DNA from: Pezizomycotina sp. ARF18 | Lineage: Eukaryota; Ascomycota | DNA length: 64,000 nucleotides | Reading direction: 5' to 3' | Assembly (NCBI GenBank): GCA_002224055.1 | Contig: AZLU01000160.1 | Coordinates: 1 to 64,000 of the forward strand | Shown: positions 1 to 13,339 of the stretch, piece by piece | Layout: each line of letters begins with the position of its first letter | Numbering within the stretch: the first letter of the stretch is position 1 | Made by a program: the position numbers and the translations under genes | The notes under the pieces: model-generated | Database searches by the model: none | Told to the model about the DNA's origin: nothing | What the model saw: the letters and a program-made list of their open reading frames with translations, nothing else

Positions 1-2461
1 CTAAAGTATATTATGCCGTCAGCGCCCCCTTAGATCGCGAATTGGCATTTTCATGTCGCCCTGTAAACAAAAAAAGAAAGAAAGCAAAAAAAAAGAATAG
101 GACGTTTATTTCAAGAAAATTGTATCGGAAGAGGTCGGCGAGCAAAACCTCATCACCCCTCCAAGAAGACAATAGTGATGTGATCTATCTACAATAAGTT
201 TCGTGGAAGCTCTTCCGTCAGCGGATGGGGTGAAAATTCCTCCCGTCGCGGAGTTCAAAAGGCATCGAGTGGAACGGGATATTGCTCACAGAATACGGAA
301 CCTAAGCTTGAATTTTACTAGTTTGGCCCTAGGTTATCTATCTTGAACAATATAACCCGAGGCTATAACATGGAGAACATTCCATAATCAATTTATTCAC
401 GCATGTACAGTGTAGTGTGATCTCCATCTGGCGAGAGCCTGAGATTCCATTTTTAAGACCGATAAATTAGGCCTTCGTTTCAAGATGGCCAATTAGGATT
501 TCTAGAATATCCAAAGATATCCAATGCATGGGGAATTTCTTCAAACACAGCCAGGTGCATTGCGTTTACGTTTATACGAAGGATTCCGTATGTTTAAGCA
601 CTGCGGCTTCCTAAAGTCCGCTGAATGTTTGCGGAAGAAACCTCGGACTTCCGGCTTTGTGGGGAAATTATTACGAAACTTTGTAATCCAAAGTTGTCCA
701 CGACGTAAGAGAATGGGAAAAAATAGCTGGAACGGAAATGAAGCAGAGGAGTAGGGGACTGTTAGCTGTCAATGAGGCATGTGGGTTCACCGTATAAATT
801 ACATTCACGAAAATATAAAAGTGTTTCGATTTCAAACGGAGCCTGCGAATATATCCTTATTAGGAAAAGTGTCGATCCAAATATGGTACCATTCCGAGAA
901 GGAATTTCTGTTTTGAACATCGTTCGCGCGACTTTCGCTAATCACAATCGCGCGAGACTGGGGTGTCGGTGCGGGGAAACCCTGGATGAACAAACTGGTG
1001 ATGAGCCAATCTAATATGAACAGGGAGTGAGGGATGTGTGAAAAAGACCCGAGTCATGACGTGTAACGATAAACGAGCACGGTCCTCCGCGAAGGAAACC
1101 AAACACCAAAAGGGGAAGGGCTCCAGGGCATACTGATTGGTCCGCCGAGAAGTTAATTTTCCCTAAATCGGACTGGTGCTCCTGCAATTAGATGAACCAC
1201 ACGCCGGCATTGTATCATGCGTTTGTCCTGTTTCTCGGGGTAGGCAGAGCCTCCAGAAGGCTTCAGAGCAAAGCCATCCAGGAATTAGGCTGAAGCCTTG
1301 TAACATTCTATGAATTTTTCACGACGATTGAAGCTCAACATCGTCCCTCTCTTCAAGCCCAGGATTGCTCTTCAAAGCCAGAATTACCAGATATATAACA
1401 GACGAACATGACCTCCTATCAAAAGTCGGAGCTCTCTTATTGTAACCCAATAGCCTCCCAGGCAGATACTTGAATCACATCCTTAGTGCTAGTACAGCTA
1501 GTGTCAATCCTCCACACTTGGTGAAATCGATGTATGTTTTTTATTCTTGAGGTTAGTCTATTTTGGGCAGGCTTTCCTGTTGGATTTCGACAAGATATAA
1601 GAGTTAATCATCTGACGCTTCAAAGGTTGCAATATTCACCATATTCTAGATTATCCCTCGTCCATGTTACCTCTCACGGATGCGTATGCTTCACGCTAAT
1701 ATCGAATCGGCTTTATGTGCATTTGGGCAAGAATCATTTGGCGTCTGCAGCGCTTTCAAGAATACACTGGCATCGTAAGCCAAACCCCAATGGATTGCAT
1801 TTAAATCCTTGATCCGGTGCCCAAATCTCGGTAAACTAGAAGCGGGAATAAGGATATTTTAGAGGGCATTACGACTCACGTTAGAATCAAAATATGGTTA
1901 ATCGAATATAATCTAGTTCACAGGATCGGTTTGCTGGTTTGCGTGTGGCTATGTGGATGAATCGTGCGACGGATGGCAATCTCCACAAGTATCTACCTAA
2001 CGCTAGAATAGATGCACCAGATGTATGATTGACCTATTCGCCTCTTTGTAATCCCCAGAATAAAATTTCCCTCCCCAGCACTACACATTCCCTCTTCCAG
2101 CAATCATTACGTTTTCTCATCAGAAATCGTTGCACACTTTCTCCGAAGAAATCCCTTCGCCTCGCGTGTTCCTCACTTAAGCGATGTTATACTATAGAGT
2201 TAAATCCTCTTTTTTTTCCCTAGCAGCGAGTTTCTCGAAAAAATAGAGATTCAGAGTGCGCTAAACGTCAGTATCCAATAGGTATACTAGGGATAGTGCG
2301 CTCCTTGTTACGGGTAGAAGCCGGGCAAGTAGCTGCGGGAGCTCTATTTTAGCCATGAATTAGACAACCGTCTGAACCGAAGCTTGAATCCATCAACAGC
2401 GTGGATGACGTCTACCAAGCCAAGCGAACGAATTCTAGTCATGCGAATATAGATAAAAGAA
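1..2461. other. Intergenic, no supported gene
   Basis: Mixed-composition sequence with only short open frames (under 95 codons). None shows a signal peptide, a family motif or splice-linked continuation. I see no tRNA, repeat or promoter that I can defend here. Confidence 0.5.
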
Positions 2462-3291
2462 ATGATACCTTTGACGCCAGGGAAATCGTCTCGAAGGATT
2501 CCTCCTGGTTTCAAGAAAACTATGGAAAATCGGATCCGCAACTCTTCCTCCCAGAAATGCATTTACAAGGGCGCACGCGACAGCGCACAGCGAAACAGCT
2601 CGCAGCTAGCACCGCTAACATCTCGTGATTGCGAAGCGATCGTGACAGCAGGCTTGACGAGTCCGGCGAGAGGACTCGATATTACGAGAGCCGCCTTCTG
2701 CTTATGCATAGGAGGTGAGGGGATCATCACCAATCGCGAGATGATCGAAGCCCTTGCCCTAAGTGAAGACCCGCAAATTGACGCTGAGATGGATGAAAGG
2801 GTGTCATTCGCGAGTGCGAGAAGAAAATTTTGGAGATAAGCGGGGGCTAATTGGTTTTGACGAAAACGACCGTGTACGGTTTGTTCACCCGACGGTTAAA
2901 AAATACATCACGAGCGGAAATTCAGCCTACAGCGTTTCCCATGGCGATGCTCATGAGTACCTCTCGATAACTCTTGGACTTACAATGTTATGGAAACATT
3001 GACCGGGATCTTCAGAGCGAATCGGAACTCGACGGTCCATAGCGAGGTATTTCCTAGAACATTGCATTACGCATTCACATTTGGCAGAGGCACAGGGGAA
3101 GTCGTTGGCAGTGCTTCTACTGCAACTCATGAAAGCGATCCGGAGGCCTTTAGGAATTGGGGTAGAAATATTCGGAGATCCGGGGTATTCAAATCCGGGA
3201 TGAAGAATAACGCAGCACTGTTATTCGCTGCGAAGTTCGGATTCCGCGATTGGCCAGGAGAGTGGTTGAGATAGCAGGTAAGCTCTAACTA
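2462..3291 (+). pseudogene. NACHT/STAND-ankyrin protein fragment
   Basis: Remnant of a fungal STAND (NACHT-type) ATPase covering the winged-helix region after the ATPase and the start of ankyrin repeats. Three adjacent frames carry the pieces in the right order: an EMIEALALSEDPQID helix near 2730-2790, then VIRECEKKILEISGG at about 2800-2845, then VRFVHPTVKKYI at about 2875-2910. This is the usual order of a cysteine-containing helix, a 'GG' turn and a 'FxHxTVxxYL' strand in this family. An ankyrin-like ALLFAAKFGFRD follows near 3215-3255. No P-loop is visible upstream, so the ATPase half is missing or unreadable. A related fragment lies at 18.0-18.8 kb on the other strand. Such proteins act in heterokaryon incompatibility or innate immunity in fungi. 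Whether this piece is decayed or only mis-sequenced cannot be told from one copy. Confidence 0.6.
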
Positions 3292-4566
3292 AGTTTTCAA
3301 AGTTTACAAACAACATTCGCATGCGGCAATGCAGCTATTGGAGATTTGCTTCTAAGCAAAGCGCCTGTTTACTCAGTCAACGCATTCTTTTTTTTCTCTT
3401 CGGCTTCGTTTTCAGATCCCAATCTTTCGATTTTCTATGTTTCTATTCCTTCTACTAGTAAGATTCGAATACTTCGTTAACGCTCACCCTCTTCTCCTTT
3501 ATTACGTTTATCCCTTTCTGGTCGCCGATCCGTTTTTATTCCTCCCGTCCCATTTCCTTCTCTTTCTTCTTCCTTGCTTAAGGCAATCATGGTCTATTTG
3601 GTTGTCCTGTCAGAAAATACTCGTTAACCACAGAATGCTCATAGTAGTTTGCATGCGAGTCTTTATTGCCACTTATCTGCATTGGTGGGCGTTTGTTCAA
3701 ATTGTGTGTGTGTGTGTATATATAAAAGTGTTCGTAGATATGTACATATAATGGTCGTATTCTCCACAGGATTTTTACATACAAAAATTACAGCATTCTT
3801 ATTATTATCAAATGAACCAATATCATGATACGATGTAAAAGAGGCTCCCTGAATGCCCTATACTTCCCCATATACTCTCCTTCATTAAGCGCTTTCATTG
3901 TCTCATGATTGTATACTGTACACAGCTGTCCATCGGGAGCTATAGCTTGGTGCGATCCTGGCCTTTCGATCTCTGTTTATTGTGAGAGGTTTCTTAAATA
4001 CATGGAATTCGGCGTTCGAGTTCTTAGAGCTAGTTTGCAGGCAACATAAACAAAGGGAATGAAACCAAACATATCGCCAAATCGTATGACACGTTCTATG
4101 TAACATGAGATTGGCAGACGACAGAGCAGGGGAATATACCATTTTTCAACATATGAAAGCCACCGGGCAGAGATAACCTAATTTTCAATTTTTGTTCCGA
4201 CGCATAGGTCGTAGCCCTTAAAGCTGTTCTGCTTCGGTAGTATGAGTTGGTTGTCGTAGACGGTGGTGCTAGGGCAGCCCAGCACCTTCTTGATTCTAGG
4301 GTGTATGTCTTGTCTTGTCTCTGCGAGCTCATACGCGATTTTTGTCGGCTTTCCCTTCTTGTGAGGTTCGCATTATGGACTTCCTTGAGGGCTATCACAT
4401 CTATCAGTGCCCGTGTGTTTTACAGCCTGGTACAGCGGCGTCGTTTTTGAATCCTCGGGACATCTGGGGGAGCATCGAAGGTCTGGATGAGTATATTGAC
4501 GATATCTTTAAGGATACTGTTGTACAGCTATGTCGGTCGGAGTCTCTCCATAGTGTATTCTCAATC
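3292..4566. other. Intergenic with TG/TA microsatellite
   Basis: Pyrimidine-rich stretch at 3390-3600 (the hydrophobic open frame there is a composition artefact), then a (TG)n(TA)n run at 3703-3726. A 66-codon open frame at 4374-4575 on the plus strand overlaps the tail of the minus-strand regulator. It matches nothing I know and I do not call it. Confidence 0.5.
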
Positions 4567-6350
4567 CTAACATGACGCCCCATCGTCATCATGAATCATT
4601 TGCTGCGTCATGATGTCGAATTGTTCTTCGCAGTCGAGCCAGTGATATGTAACAAGATGAACAGAATGTTGCCCGAATCGTCGGGCGGGCAATCATAGTG
4701 CAAGTATTTCGCGTCCCAGTCGTCGTATTTCTTCCTTCGCGGTAGTGTTTCCCGTGTCGTAGGTCTCGATGTCTTTCGGTTTCCGGTTTCCTGCGATCGC
4801 CGGCCTCGTTGCGGGTCAGTTTGCGCCGCACTGCGAAACCTATTTTCCGAGTCGGTCGCCAGACTAAATCCACGTTCCCGGCTTTTCGACTCTGAACGAA
4901 CATAATCACCAGTATCGACCAAAACTTGAGTCATTTCAAGTAAAGATGTAACCATACGATGGCTCCCGCGATTCATTAGATCGTATTTCTCGGTACCTGA
5001 GTGTGTCTGGCCCAGAGTGAAGGTGTCGTATCCATCTACGAACTTCAAGAGAATTCCAACAAAACGCAGATGATTATTATAATCATCGCAGCTCATCGCT
5101 AAGGAAAATACCTCGATCGGATACTTATCACTCGCTCGCCGACGCTGCGTAATCGCTCACTCAAACGTCTGCGGCGCCCTGGTCACTAGTATGGAATTAG
5201 GATGCGTTATTTTTCTTTTTCTTTTCTTTTTTTTTCCGGCTTAAAATTCACGAGGGACTCACTCGATACATGATAGCGCAGTAAAATCGCGACTCCCGAT
5301 ACGATGTATTACTGGACTATGCTGCGCGTCCCTCAAGATCCATCACTGCTTAAGGTTTGTTGATCAAGGCCATCTCTTCAGCCGGTCGAGCGCGAACATC
5401 ATTATTGTAACGACACCGTTGACAGTTGACTCGCGATTTAAACCTGCGTATTCGGGCTGGACTCGATAGTGTCCCCTAGCCGGCGCTTTTTGTTCTCTGG
5501 CCCGACTGGCGGGAGCTGTGGCATTGCGGAAGCTCGGGGTCTTGGCGCTCAATGTGATCGCAAGATGCGCCCAATTCGCGTTAGTTCCCACCGCTAACTG
5601 GTCTAGGACCAGACTTGCCCGAACCAGCAAGTAGATTTTCTCCGTGCGGACTGTGCCGGCGTGGTTTCCCGTTAGCGACCTCGTGTCATTTGCGACCAGG
5701 TTCAAGTTGGTACCTGAAAAACTAAACACGCTTGATTATCGAAGATATTATTGAATATCCGGACTGGTCGATGAGATTCGCGTGAACTTGTTGCTCTGTG
5801 ATAGGATTGTGTTGTGGTTGCTGGACCATTTGTGCTGGCAGGCACAAATGGGTAAGGGTTCGGGGGAGTTGCCATTGAGTTGTCATGTTCGCCGTCATAT
5901 CGGGGAAAGACCTGTCTGCGCAAAGCTTTAGGGCAGTGGGATTCGACAACTGAAATGGCCGCACTTGTCCTTGAACAGGTAGAGAATTTGAGGGCGGATT
6001 TATTCGATATATCCACCCAACCAGTGTTGAGCGGCTGGTAAACCTGTTGGGATTGATGCTGGGGTTGGACAGGCTGCAGATTCTGAGGCTGTTGCAGCTG
6101 ACTCCCAGCATCTCGTCCGGTGGTCCAAGATAGGAGGATACTGGCCACAACGCCACTCGAAGCTGTCGCCGGAGATTATTCCGTTCCGTATATGAGCTTG
6201 AACAAGACTTTCACAATAGTCGCAGCGCCGACCGTTCAGATTCCTCGAGAAGTAATCTAGCTCGGTCGGCAACTGCTCCTCGTTATACTCGCATTTCCGT
6301 TTGGCATTTTTGCATTTGCAACACCCTACGCTCTTAAATTTCTTACTCAA
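4567..6350 (-). CDS. Atypical zinc-cluster transcription regulator, frame-disrupted
   Basis: Probable nuclear DNA-binding regulator. The first frame (start at 6350) opens with a cysteine cluster: C10, C13 and C20 (C-x2-C-x6-C within GCCKCKNAKRKCEY), then C43-x2-C46, then C68. This is the Zn(II)2Cys6 (GAL4-type) layout, but with a 22-residue loop and a long last spacing where 5-12 and 6-9 are usual. A glutamine-rich tract (QLQQPQNLQPVQPQHQSQQ) follows at 6040-6100, then a Pro/Ser/Thr-rich middle. A basic NKKRRLGD patch near 5480 could be a nuclear signal. The C-terminal piece includes EEIRRLGREIL and ends in a TAG at 4567-4569. These pieces sit in different frames, so at least three one-base shifts or unseen introns interrupt it. 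A second gene with the same odd cluster is at 14.9 kb. Family assignment is inference from cysteine spacing. Confidence 0.5.
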
Positions 6351-8901
6351 CGGCCGTTGTTCCAGCTGACTTCACGTGGGCGAGACATGGTACTGGTGAA
6401 CCAACAAGGATGCCCGACCGAAGCGTACTATTCGTTCAACGAAGCTGGACCCGAGATCCGAATTAAAGGATAAAAGGGCTTTAGTTAGTCGCACAGAGAA
6501 TAATCGACCACCTGTAGGATGGTAGGCATCGATATATTCAGATAACCACGCAGACTATTCGGTGTTATTTTCCAATCCCAAATCAATCTTCTTTTCCCAA
6601 AAGGTCAAAAAAAGAAAAAAAAAAAAGAAAATCGAAGATTGACAGTCGGTGGCTTAGGAGCAGAGATAAAAAAGCACAAAGTGTACAGGGGAGAGGTAAG
6701 TTAATCCGCCGGGGGGAAGAAAAGAATCGGGGGAGACAGCTGTTTGTGGTAAGGAATAAGGCAGGATCGATGTGTGAAATTGGTGCTTCAGCTACCGCCG
6801 GGGCTGCCAATGTTGCGTCCCCTAGTCAACTATCAGCGCCAATGCAAACAAGATAGAGGGGACAAGAAGTAGAGATTGTAAGAGAAGAATAAATCGATAT
6901 TTTAATACTTTCCCACCGACCAATACGACTGATTAAATTGGAATTTCCTATGATATTTCTATTGATATCGAGGTCAGAGATCATAGAGAGGATGGGTGTG
7001 AGAGCAGAGAAGTGTAGGACTAGAGAAGCAGATCCCACAGAAGCAAAGACAACACAATCCTGTAGAAAGAAATGAAAGGGAAGAGGGAAGATGGAGCAGT
7101 GGAGAAGACAGAAGAAGGGAGGGGCTTATGGTTTACTTAGTTTCTAATCGACTGACGAACTTTGTGCCTCCCAGTTTGCGAAGTCCGTACTTTTTCGTCG
7201 ACCTCCAAACAGTCACCAGACGGGAAGAGAAAGATGTAATAAATATTAAGAATTCTTTAGGGCCTTACGAATGCCGGGTAGATGTTGCGCTAATCTGCTA
7301 TTACTGAAAAGAACCACCATCGCGGAGGTACAACCCTTGGGATATTTATGCCAACAAACTTTCCCCTATCTCCACTTACATCTCCTCATGCATGCACTGC
7401 TGTGGTTCTCTGTAGCCTTCTTCAGGCACAGTATGAAGTACCTGTACAGAACGAAACGCAGCAGAGTAGCTAAAGAAAGAAGTATTGCCCTGCTAAGAGA
7501 TACTTACATACATGCATACTTGCAGCGAAACTCCATTATTATTTCGCGCGGCCGGGATCTTCTGGATCAATGTTTTGTTTTCCTTCTCTTTCTTTTCTTT
7601 TTTTTAAAAGAAAAGAAAAGAGAGAGAGGAGAATAACAACAACAATAATAATCGTGCAGAAGAATAATTAATAAGCAAATGTTAATTCTCAGAAAAGATG
7701 AAAAAAAAAAAAGATTGGAAAATATCGTCCCCCGAAAGCCTTCTTTGCTGCAGAGCGCCATGAGTCAAAACTGGAAACTGTATCAGAAGCAGGCTTCCGG
7801 AAGTCAGGACATTCGTCAAAATAGCTGAGAAAAAGAATTATTGATCAACAACAGTGAAGAGGATAGAGAATCGCGCTGAACTTGGACTCCTGATTGGCCT
7901 GATATCGAATTCATCCATGTATAGGGGCTGTTCTATACGTAATAATCTAGGGTGGAAATATCTTTGATTATAAGATTTTATTGTAAAAAGCTCTGTTTAG
8001 AGGTAATTCACCATATCTATAGCTACTAAGTAGGAGCATGTATACTCTCTAACGCTGTTGCTCTGTGAGTGCGTCTCACTCCGAATTTCCTTTTTTATTC
8101 CACGGGAAAAAATCCAACCAGGCCAGAAACACTCGACGGATTCAGCAAGGAATTATCCTAGAGTACATTACGCGGCTCTAACAGTCATTCTAGCCTAAAA
8201 CGGTATAAATTCCAGAAATTTCGTAGTATGAACAGAAGCGTATGTAAATATCTCTGGCAGCAACCTAACAATAGTAATTTGTAGAAAGCTGCGGAGTCTA
8301 ACATCGTGGGAAAAAAAGAGGTAATATAAAGGTCTTGTCGTTGAGATAACCGGAAGTAGCCGAAAATGATACTTAAAAAGATACATATTAAGAATATTAA
8401 AAAGGTCAAGAAGAGAGTGACATTGGAGCAGATTGGCTCGTTCAGCTGTTTATTGGGCGGAGACGCGATCGATCGTCATCAATATCGCCCTAGTTTCACT
8501 CCACTTTGGTCCTTACGCGCGAAACTTCTGCGAGACATTGCAGACTTGGCGCGGATGCGCTCGCTCGATTCGCGCGAGATTTAAGGTTCGCGCGATTTTC
8601 TGCCAGGAATTTTCAATTTTTCAATTTGGTCTGTAGACTCTTGTTCAAAGCTGTCTTCATACTCGCGCTAGCTCTCGAGAATAGGCCGGAGTTCCGAGCC
8701 AATAGGAGACACTCTCCACCTACCGGCTACCCCGCGAAAAAAAACGGCGCGGAATCAATAAATGTCTATATATCCTTTCAAGGCCGCTAACACGCGGATA
8801 TGTTTCCTGTATCTAAAGCTTTCCTCTAACGACAACAAAAAACGAGGCTGAGGCAAATACTGAGTATAGAGTCCCTCAGTCACTAATAGACGTCAAGGAC
8901 T
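6351..8901. other. Intergenic, purine/pyrimidine-rich low-complexity
   Basis: Upstream space between the divergent regulator and the Clr5-TPR gene. Purine-rich stretches lie at 6600-6640, 7040-7120 and 7565-7730, with short A and T runs. Open frames inside them are lysine/arginine- or phenylalanine-rich artefacts. No gene is supported. Confidence 0.5.
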
Positions 8902-11700
8902 ATGCCTCCGAACAAGAACTTACAATGGGCGGATCCTGTTACGATGAATACCCTTTCGAAGAGGAGGAAGTACACGAGAAACGAGGATTGGTACGGACTG
9001 AAGGACAAAGTCTTGGAACTGCGCAGGAACGATATTCCACTTTCAGAGATATGCAAAGCGATGATTCGAGAAACGATTTAGAGCCTCGTAAGTACCCAAA
9101 ACCCTCCACTGAATTTGACTTTTGACTTGAAAATTTACCGAAGTTTGAACGTATTAACATGTCAGATAGGAAGTTCAGTACAAATTATCTCATGCGCTGG
9201 GTGATAAACGGAACTTCACGAGGAACCAGAAACGATATATAATCAACAAATCCTCAAATACAATGGCAGAGTGCCTACGTTTTACTACGCAAGCGGCGAG
9301 TTGTAGACCAAAAAAAGATCTTAAGAACATGGACGTAGAGTAGATATGGAAGTGAGTGTTGGACTACAATACTATTGAGCTCTAAAAATCGAATTCGGAG
9401 CTGACGCTGACACGCCTTTTAAAGCTGTATCACTCTCTGAATCATTTACTTCTGATGGATCTCGTCTCGCTGCCCACTCCACCTCCTAGTCCGCCTTTGG
9501 CAGCCAGCCAGATAATAAGGACTATTTGATGGAATTCTTGAACTTCAGCGTGGTCGATGATGAAGGCAACCTTGAAATTGGACTGCCGCAAAGTGAAAGC
9601 TGTGCGGAAGATCCCAGGCCTGAAGCCGCAAAATATCCTGTAAAGGAAACGTCCGCCTCTACCCTTTTGCATCAGGCACGCCGCCGCCGGACTCCATTGA
9701 GTATGTAACTGAGAAAGTGCTCGATTATCTAGGCGTGCCACTGGATTACATACCGGTTCTTGGATGACGAACACGCAACAGGGGATGTCCCACTTGAGAT
9801 GACCCGGATTTCAGATGAACTCTGGGGAGAAACGCCGTGGAAGGTCCGGGTTTCAAAATTAGTGAACAATTTTACGAGGACGAGATGAATCGTCCAAAAA
9901 GTGCGTTCCATTCCTATTTATTTTTCCCGCGCTTGATGTACACTTTCGCTATTACTTCGGCTACAATGGTATTACAACGAGCCATCGCACAACAGTAAAG
10001 GAATGCGTACTCGCTGTCAACCAGATAGAATTGTTATCCATCAAGGAATGAAAAAAGGGCGTCGGCCTATCATCATGTAACTCCTCTTAAGCTGGAAGAT
10101 ACCCCGAATTCAAGGGAACTACTGGACACGGAACGTCTCCCACACAAACAAGGACGACTGCTGAAATATGCCGGCTCGATATCTACTTTGAAGGCCTCGG
10201 TATCAAATACGATCTGTCTGAAGGTGCCGAAAAGATTTCCGAGGATATTAAACCTTTCAGGGCGACAGAAGTTAATCTTGAGCGCATATATTCAAAAATG
10301 GCTGAGGGAGTTCCGAATTCACTGCGAAATACCTCCACCCGCGACAATCCGATTTTGTGAAATATTAGAGATTGAAGAGGCTATGATGCGGTATATGCAA
10401 CGGTACTTTACAGTCGCATGAATATAAAAAAGCGATGGAGACGCTCAGACTATCTGTCGGAGTTCTATCTCAGAAAACTTGGTCGGGATAACTCCTGGTC
10501 GCTCAAGGCTCACCGTTTGATGGGCCTCATCTTTCGCTCGATGTATCTTTTCGACAAGGTCAAGAGGTTTTCAAGGGAAATGCCGTACATACAAATCACG
10601 CTCGGTCATTACTGGCCATCTGGGCATCGTTCGGGTTTACGAGTCGCTCTACTTACCTAGGACCATCGCCTGGAACAGATCTGGGAGCCCATTTGGAGGC
10701 ATTTGTCACCCGATTTCCTCGCATCGACTTTATATCCTCCCTATCGCCCCAATGATTCTGGGATACATTACATTCAGCCTACTACTAGCCTTGGAGGCTT
10801 GCAGTGGAGGGAAATACAGCGCAAGCGACAAAGCTCGCAATGCTCTGTTTTGTAAACGAGGGGATTTTATCGGACTGTGAGCACTAACGGACTTTGGGCT
10901 ATTTTACAGTTATGGAGTTTGCCATACGATGAACCTTTTTGAACAAGCGTTTATAATCATTCAAGAAATAAAAATATCATAGATACGGAGCTGAAACTTG
11001 GTGTTAATGATGCTCTTATTGGAAGTCGAGTACGATTGCATCGAACTAGGCTTCTAAAGGGCTTCCTTTAGACAGGACGAACTTGAGAAGAGGTTTATGT
11101 GGCATCTTAGAAACGGGAAACGCTGCATCCAAGCGATAGGATTGGGGCGTGTTAAAGTTGTACAGTCGCTAGGTTTACTCAATTTTCAAAGGGGAAATTA
11201 CAAGGAGGCCTTATTATCTTACGATAGAAGCGTGACAGTACTCGGAGAGATATACGGCAAGGAACACCCCCAAACTCTCAGAGCGATAAGCGACTTGATG
11301 TCGGTTTGATCGAGCGAGGCCTCGTGCTCTACGCAAGACCTCTTCGCATTACGCCCTGAAAATATCTGAGAAATGGTTTGGCCCGATGGATGCCAACACT
11401 TTGGAGGCGATCCTCGTAGCTTCAAGGCTCACAGCAAAGGCGTCGGGCTGGGATTTCGTAGAGCTTTGACTTTCCAAACTCTCAGAGCGATAACGCGACT
11501 TGATGTCGGTTTGATCGAGCGAGGCCTCGTGCTCTACGCAAGACCTCTTTCGCATTACGCCCCTGAAAATATCTGAGAATGGTTTGGCGATGGATGCCAA
11601 CATTTGGAGGCGATCCTCGTAGCTTCAAGCTCACAGCAAGGCGTCGGGCTGGGATTCGTAGAGCTTTTGACTTTTCTTTGAACTCCAGGGGCATGTGGCG
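8902..11700 (+). pseudogene. Clr5-domain / TPR-repeat protein, broken
   Basis: The start ATG at 8902 opens a frame whose DWYGLKDKVLELRRNDIPLS and following EICKAM match the first helices of the fungal Clr5 domain (PF14420). The second half (VQYKLSHALGDKRNFTRNQK) appears at 9175-9235 after a likely 78-nt intron (GTAAGT at 9088, CAG ending 9165). A middle region of unknown type follows (LDYIPVL near 9740, then DIYFEGLGIKYDL near 10170). The C-terminal part has tetratricopeptide-like units: YKKAMETLRLSVGVLSQ (~10425), SWSLKAHRLMGLI (~10495) and NYKEALLSYDRSVTVLGEIY (~11195), the last with the kinesin-light-chain style G-x-x-HP-x-TL. Clr5 followed by TPRs is a known Pezizomycotina architecture of unproven function. 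Stops and frame changes interrupt it repeatedly, and a 204-bp tandem duplication covers its 3' end, so true decay is more plausible here than for most genes of the window. Confidence 0.6.
11271..11675 (+). repeat. Tandem direct duplication, 204-bp unit, two copies
   Basis: Copy 1 spans 11271-11474 and copy 2 spans 11475 to about 11675. Read side by side, the copies differ only by insertions or deletions of one or two bases, mostly in short homopolymers (for example GACCTCTTCG against GACCTCTTTCG). I saw no substitution. The unit carries TPR-coding sequence (LDVGLIERGLVLYARP). Confidence 0.85.
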
Positions 11701-12424
11701 ATAGATCATTCTCAGCGATATATCGCGATTGTCACAGGTGATTTCTGCTACTGGTATTGTAGTAAACGTACGTTTGAGAATATACTCTAAAAGACCGTTC
11801 AAACGCAGGTGCTCTCTGACTCATTCAACATTGAGACTATTAACGGAGACAAGAGCAAATAGTGCGCTTCGTGTTGTAATTTACCTTTATTAGGCATTTT
11901 TTATTATCGCTCTTCAGTTCTATTATGTATCCAAATATCATAGCCAGTTCTAGTCGAGATACTGAACAGTGATAGCTTAAAACCGATCTCCCAATCTAGT
12001 AACATCGCGAAAAGCTCCATGATCTTGATGACTATAATATTAGCCCTAACGGTTGACTCTTGTTGAGCTACTAGTAAATTTCCTGAACGTATTGGAATGG
12101 TCGCAGCTTATCACTCAATCCGGATTGCGATGATAGTTTAAGACCTTCCTAAGCTTCATAAAGATCGCGGTCAGAGATTCGTTTTCCCTAAAAATCTCGC
12201 GAACTTTGTGGTTAAATTGCCGTTGGTTCCAAAGGATCAATGTGTTTTGTTAATATATGATTATTTTCGATCTACGGCACCGTGTACATGGACGGGCGCG
12301 CCGTGGAGCGACAAAGAGCGCTAGATTTTCCAAAAGATCATCCTCGACAAAAGAGATAATAAGCCATTGGTAAATTTTATATTAATGGTTCGCAAAGGGC
12401 TTTACTAAATCAGAACCTCTTACG

Positions 12425-12447
12425 AAAAAAAAAAAAAAAAAAAAAAA
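12425..12447 (+). repeat. Poly-A run, 23 bases
   Basis: Uninterrupted A run in an intergenic region. No target-site duplication or upstream element was seen that would make it a retroposon tail. Confidence 0.9.
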
Positions 12448-13242
12448 GAGTTTATCGTATATTATACCGTATAAATTCATATTCTCGTGGCGAGGTTGTT
12501 GATGTAAGACTGTCAAAAATTCGGGGCTCGGCACGCGAACGCTTTTTTCTCGCTGCCGTTGCTGACAGCCATCGGGTTCGGTGCGGCGTTCGAATATTAG
12601 GCACCCGCCAGAATTATCCCCAGCTTCGCGGAGAGCTGACATGTTGCACCTCTGAGTTTCAGGGCTTGCCGCCGCGAGAGGCGGCTAGCTAAGGATATAT
12701 AGTTCAGTCGTATATTTTCGGATATAGCTAAATACTAGCTGGCAGCCTTAGACCAAAAATATCTACATGGACGTTTAGAGGTAAAAAGGAGAGATGTTTG
12801 AGGCTCGCAGTTGCGAAAATCGAACACATAACAACCAAAAGGAAAATGACTAAATCAACCGTTGGAGTTGATGACACTGTGACAGCTCTGAAACGCAAGG
12901 GAGTATCGATCGTATATCAACAACAGCAGGGCGAGGCTAAAACGGAAAATCATCGACTTCGTTTCACCGCTCGCCAGACTCGGATTGTTGGCAGCTTACT
13001 CGTATTAGTTCAGGTTCGGGCTCGATCTTCTTAATTATGTAGATAACCGAAATCGAAAACGTGGGGTCAGGATCGGTGACTCACAGCAAAACACTCTTGA
13101 TCGTCTGTTTATCACCACGATTATAATAATCGCCGTGCCTCCAGTGATTCCGCAACCGGTGAACCAGTTAGACGTCAACCCGCGAGACTACCGAAAAAAA
13201 TACCTAAATTCAATGCAATCATGCGATGCCCATTGCCTGGCG

Positions 13243-13339
13243 TCATTCATTCATTCATTATCATTCATCCATCATTATTATTATTATTTTATTATTATTA
13301 TATATTATTATATTTTATATTTATTATTTTATTATTATT
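13243..13339 (+). repeat. ATTC / ATT microsatellite tract
   Basis: Imperfect (ATTC)n passing into (ATT)n with TATT interruptions. Simple-sequence repeat in intergenic space. Confidence 0.9.

Noticed and set aside
3437-3751. Hydrophobic 104-codon frame
   Set aside because: Product of a pyrimidine-rich tract (Phe/Leu/Ser codons) running into a TG repeat.
4374-4575. 66-codon plus-strand frame with protein-like composition
   Set aside because: Overlaps the tail of the minus-strand regulator and has no recognised motif. Kept out of the gene list for lack of evidence.
6583-7761. Short frames rich in Lys/Arg or Phe/Leu
   Set aside because: They track purine/pyrimidine-skewed tracts and show no domain.
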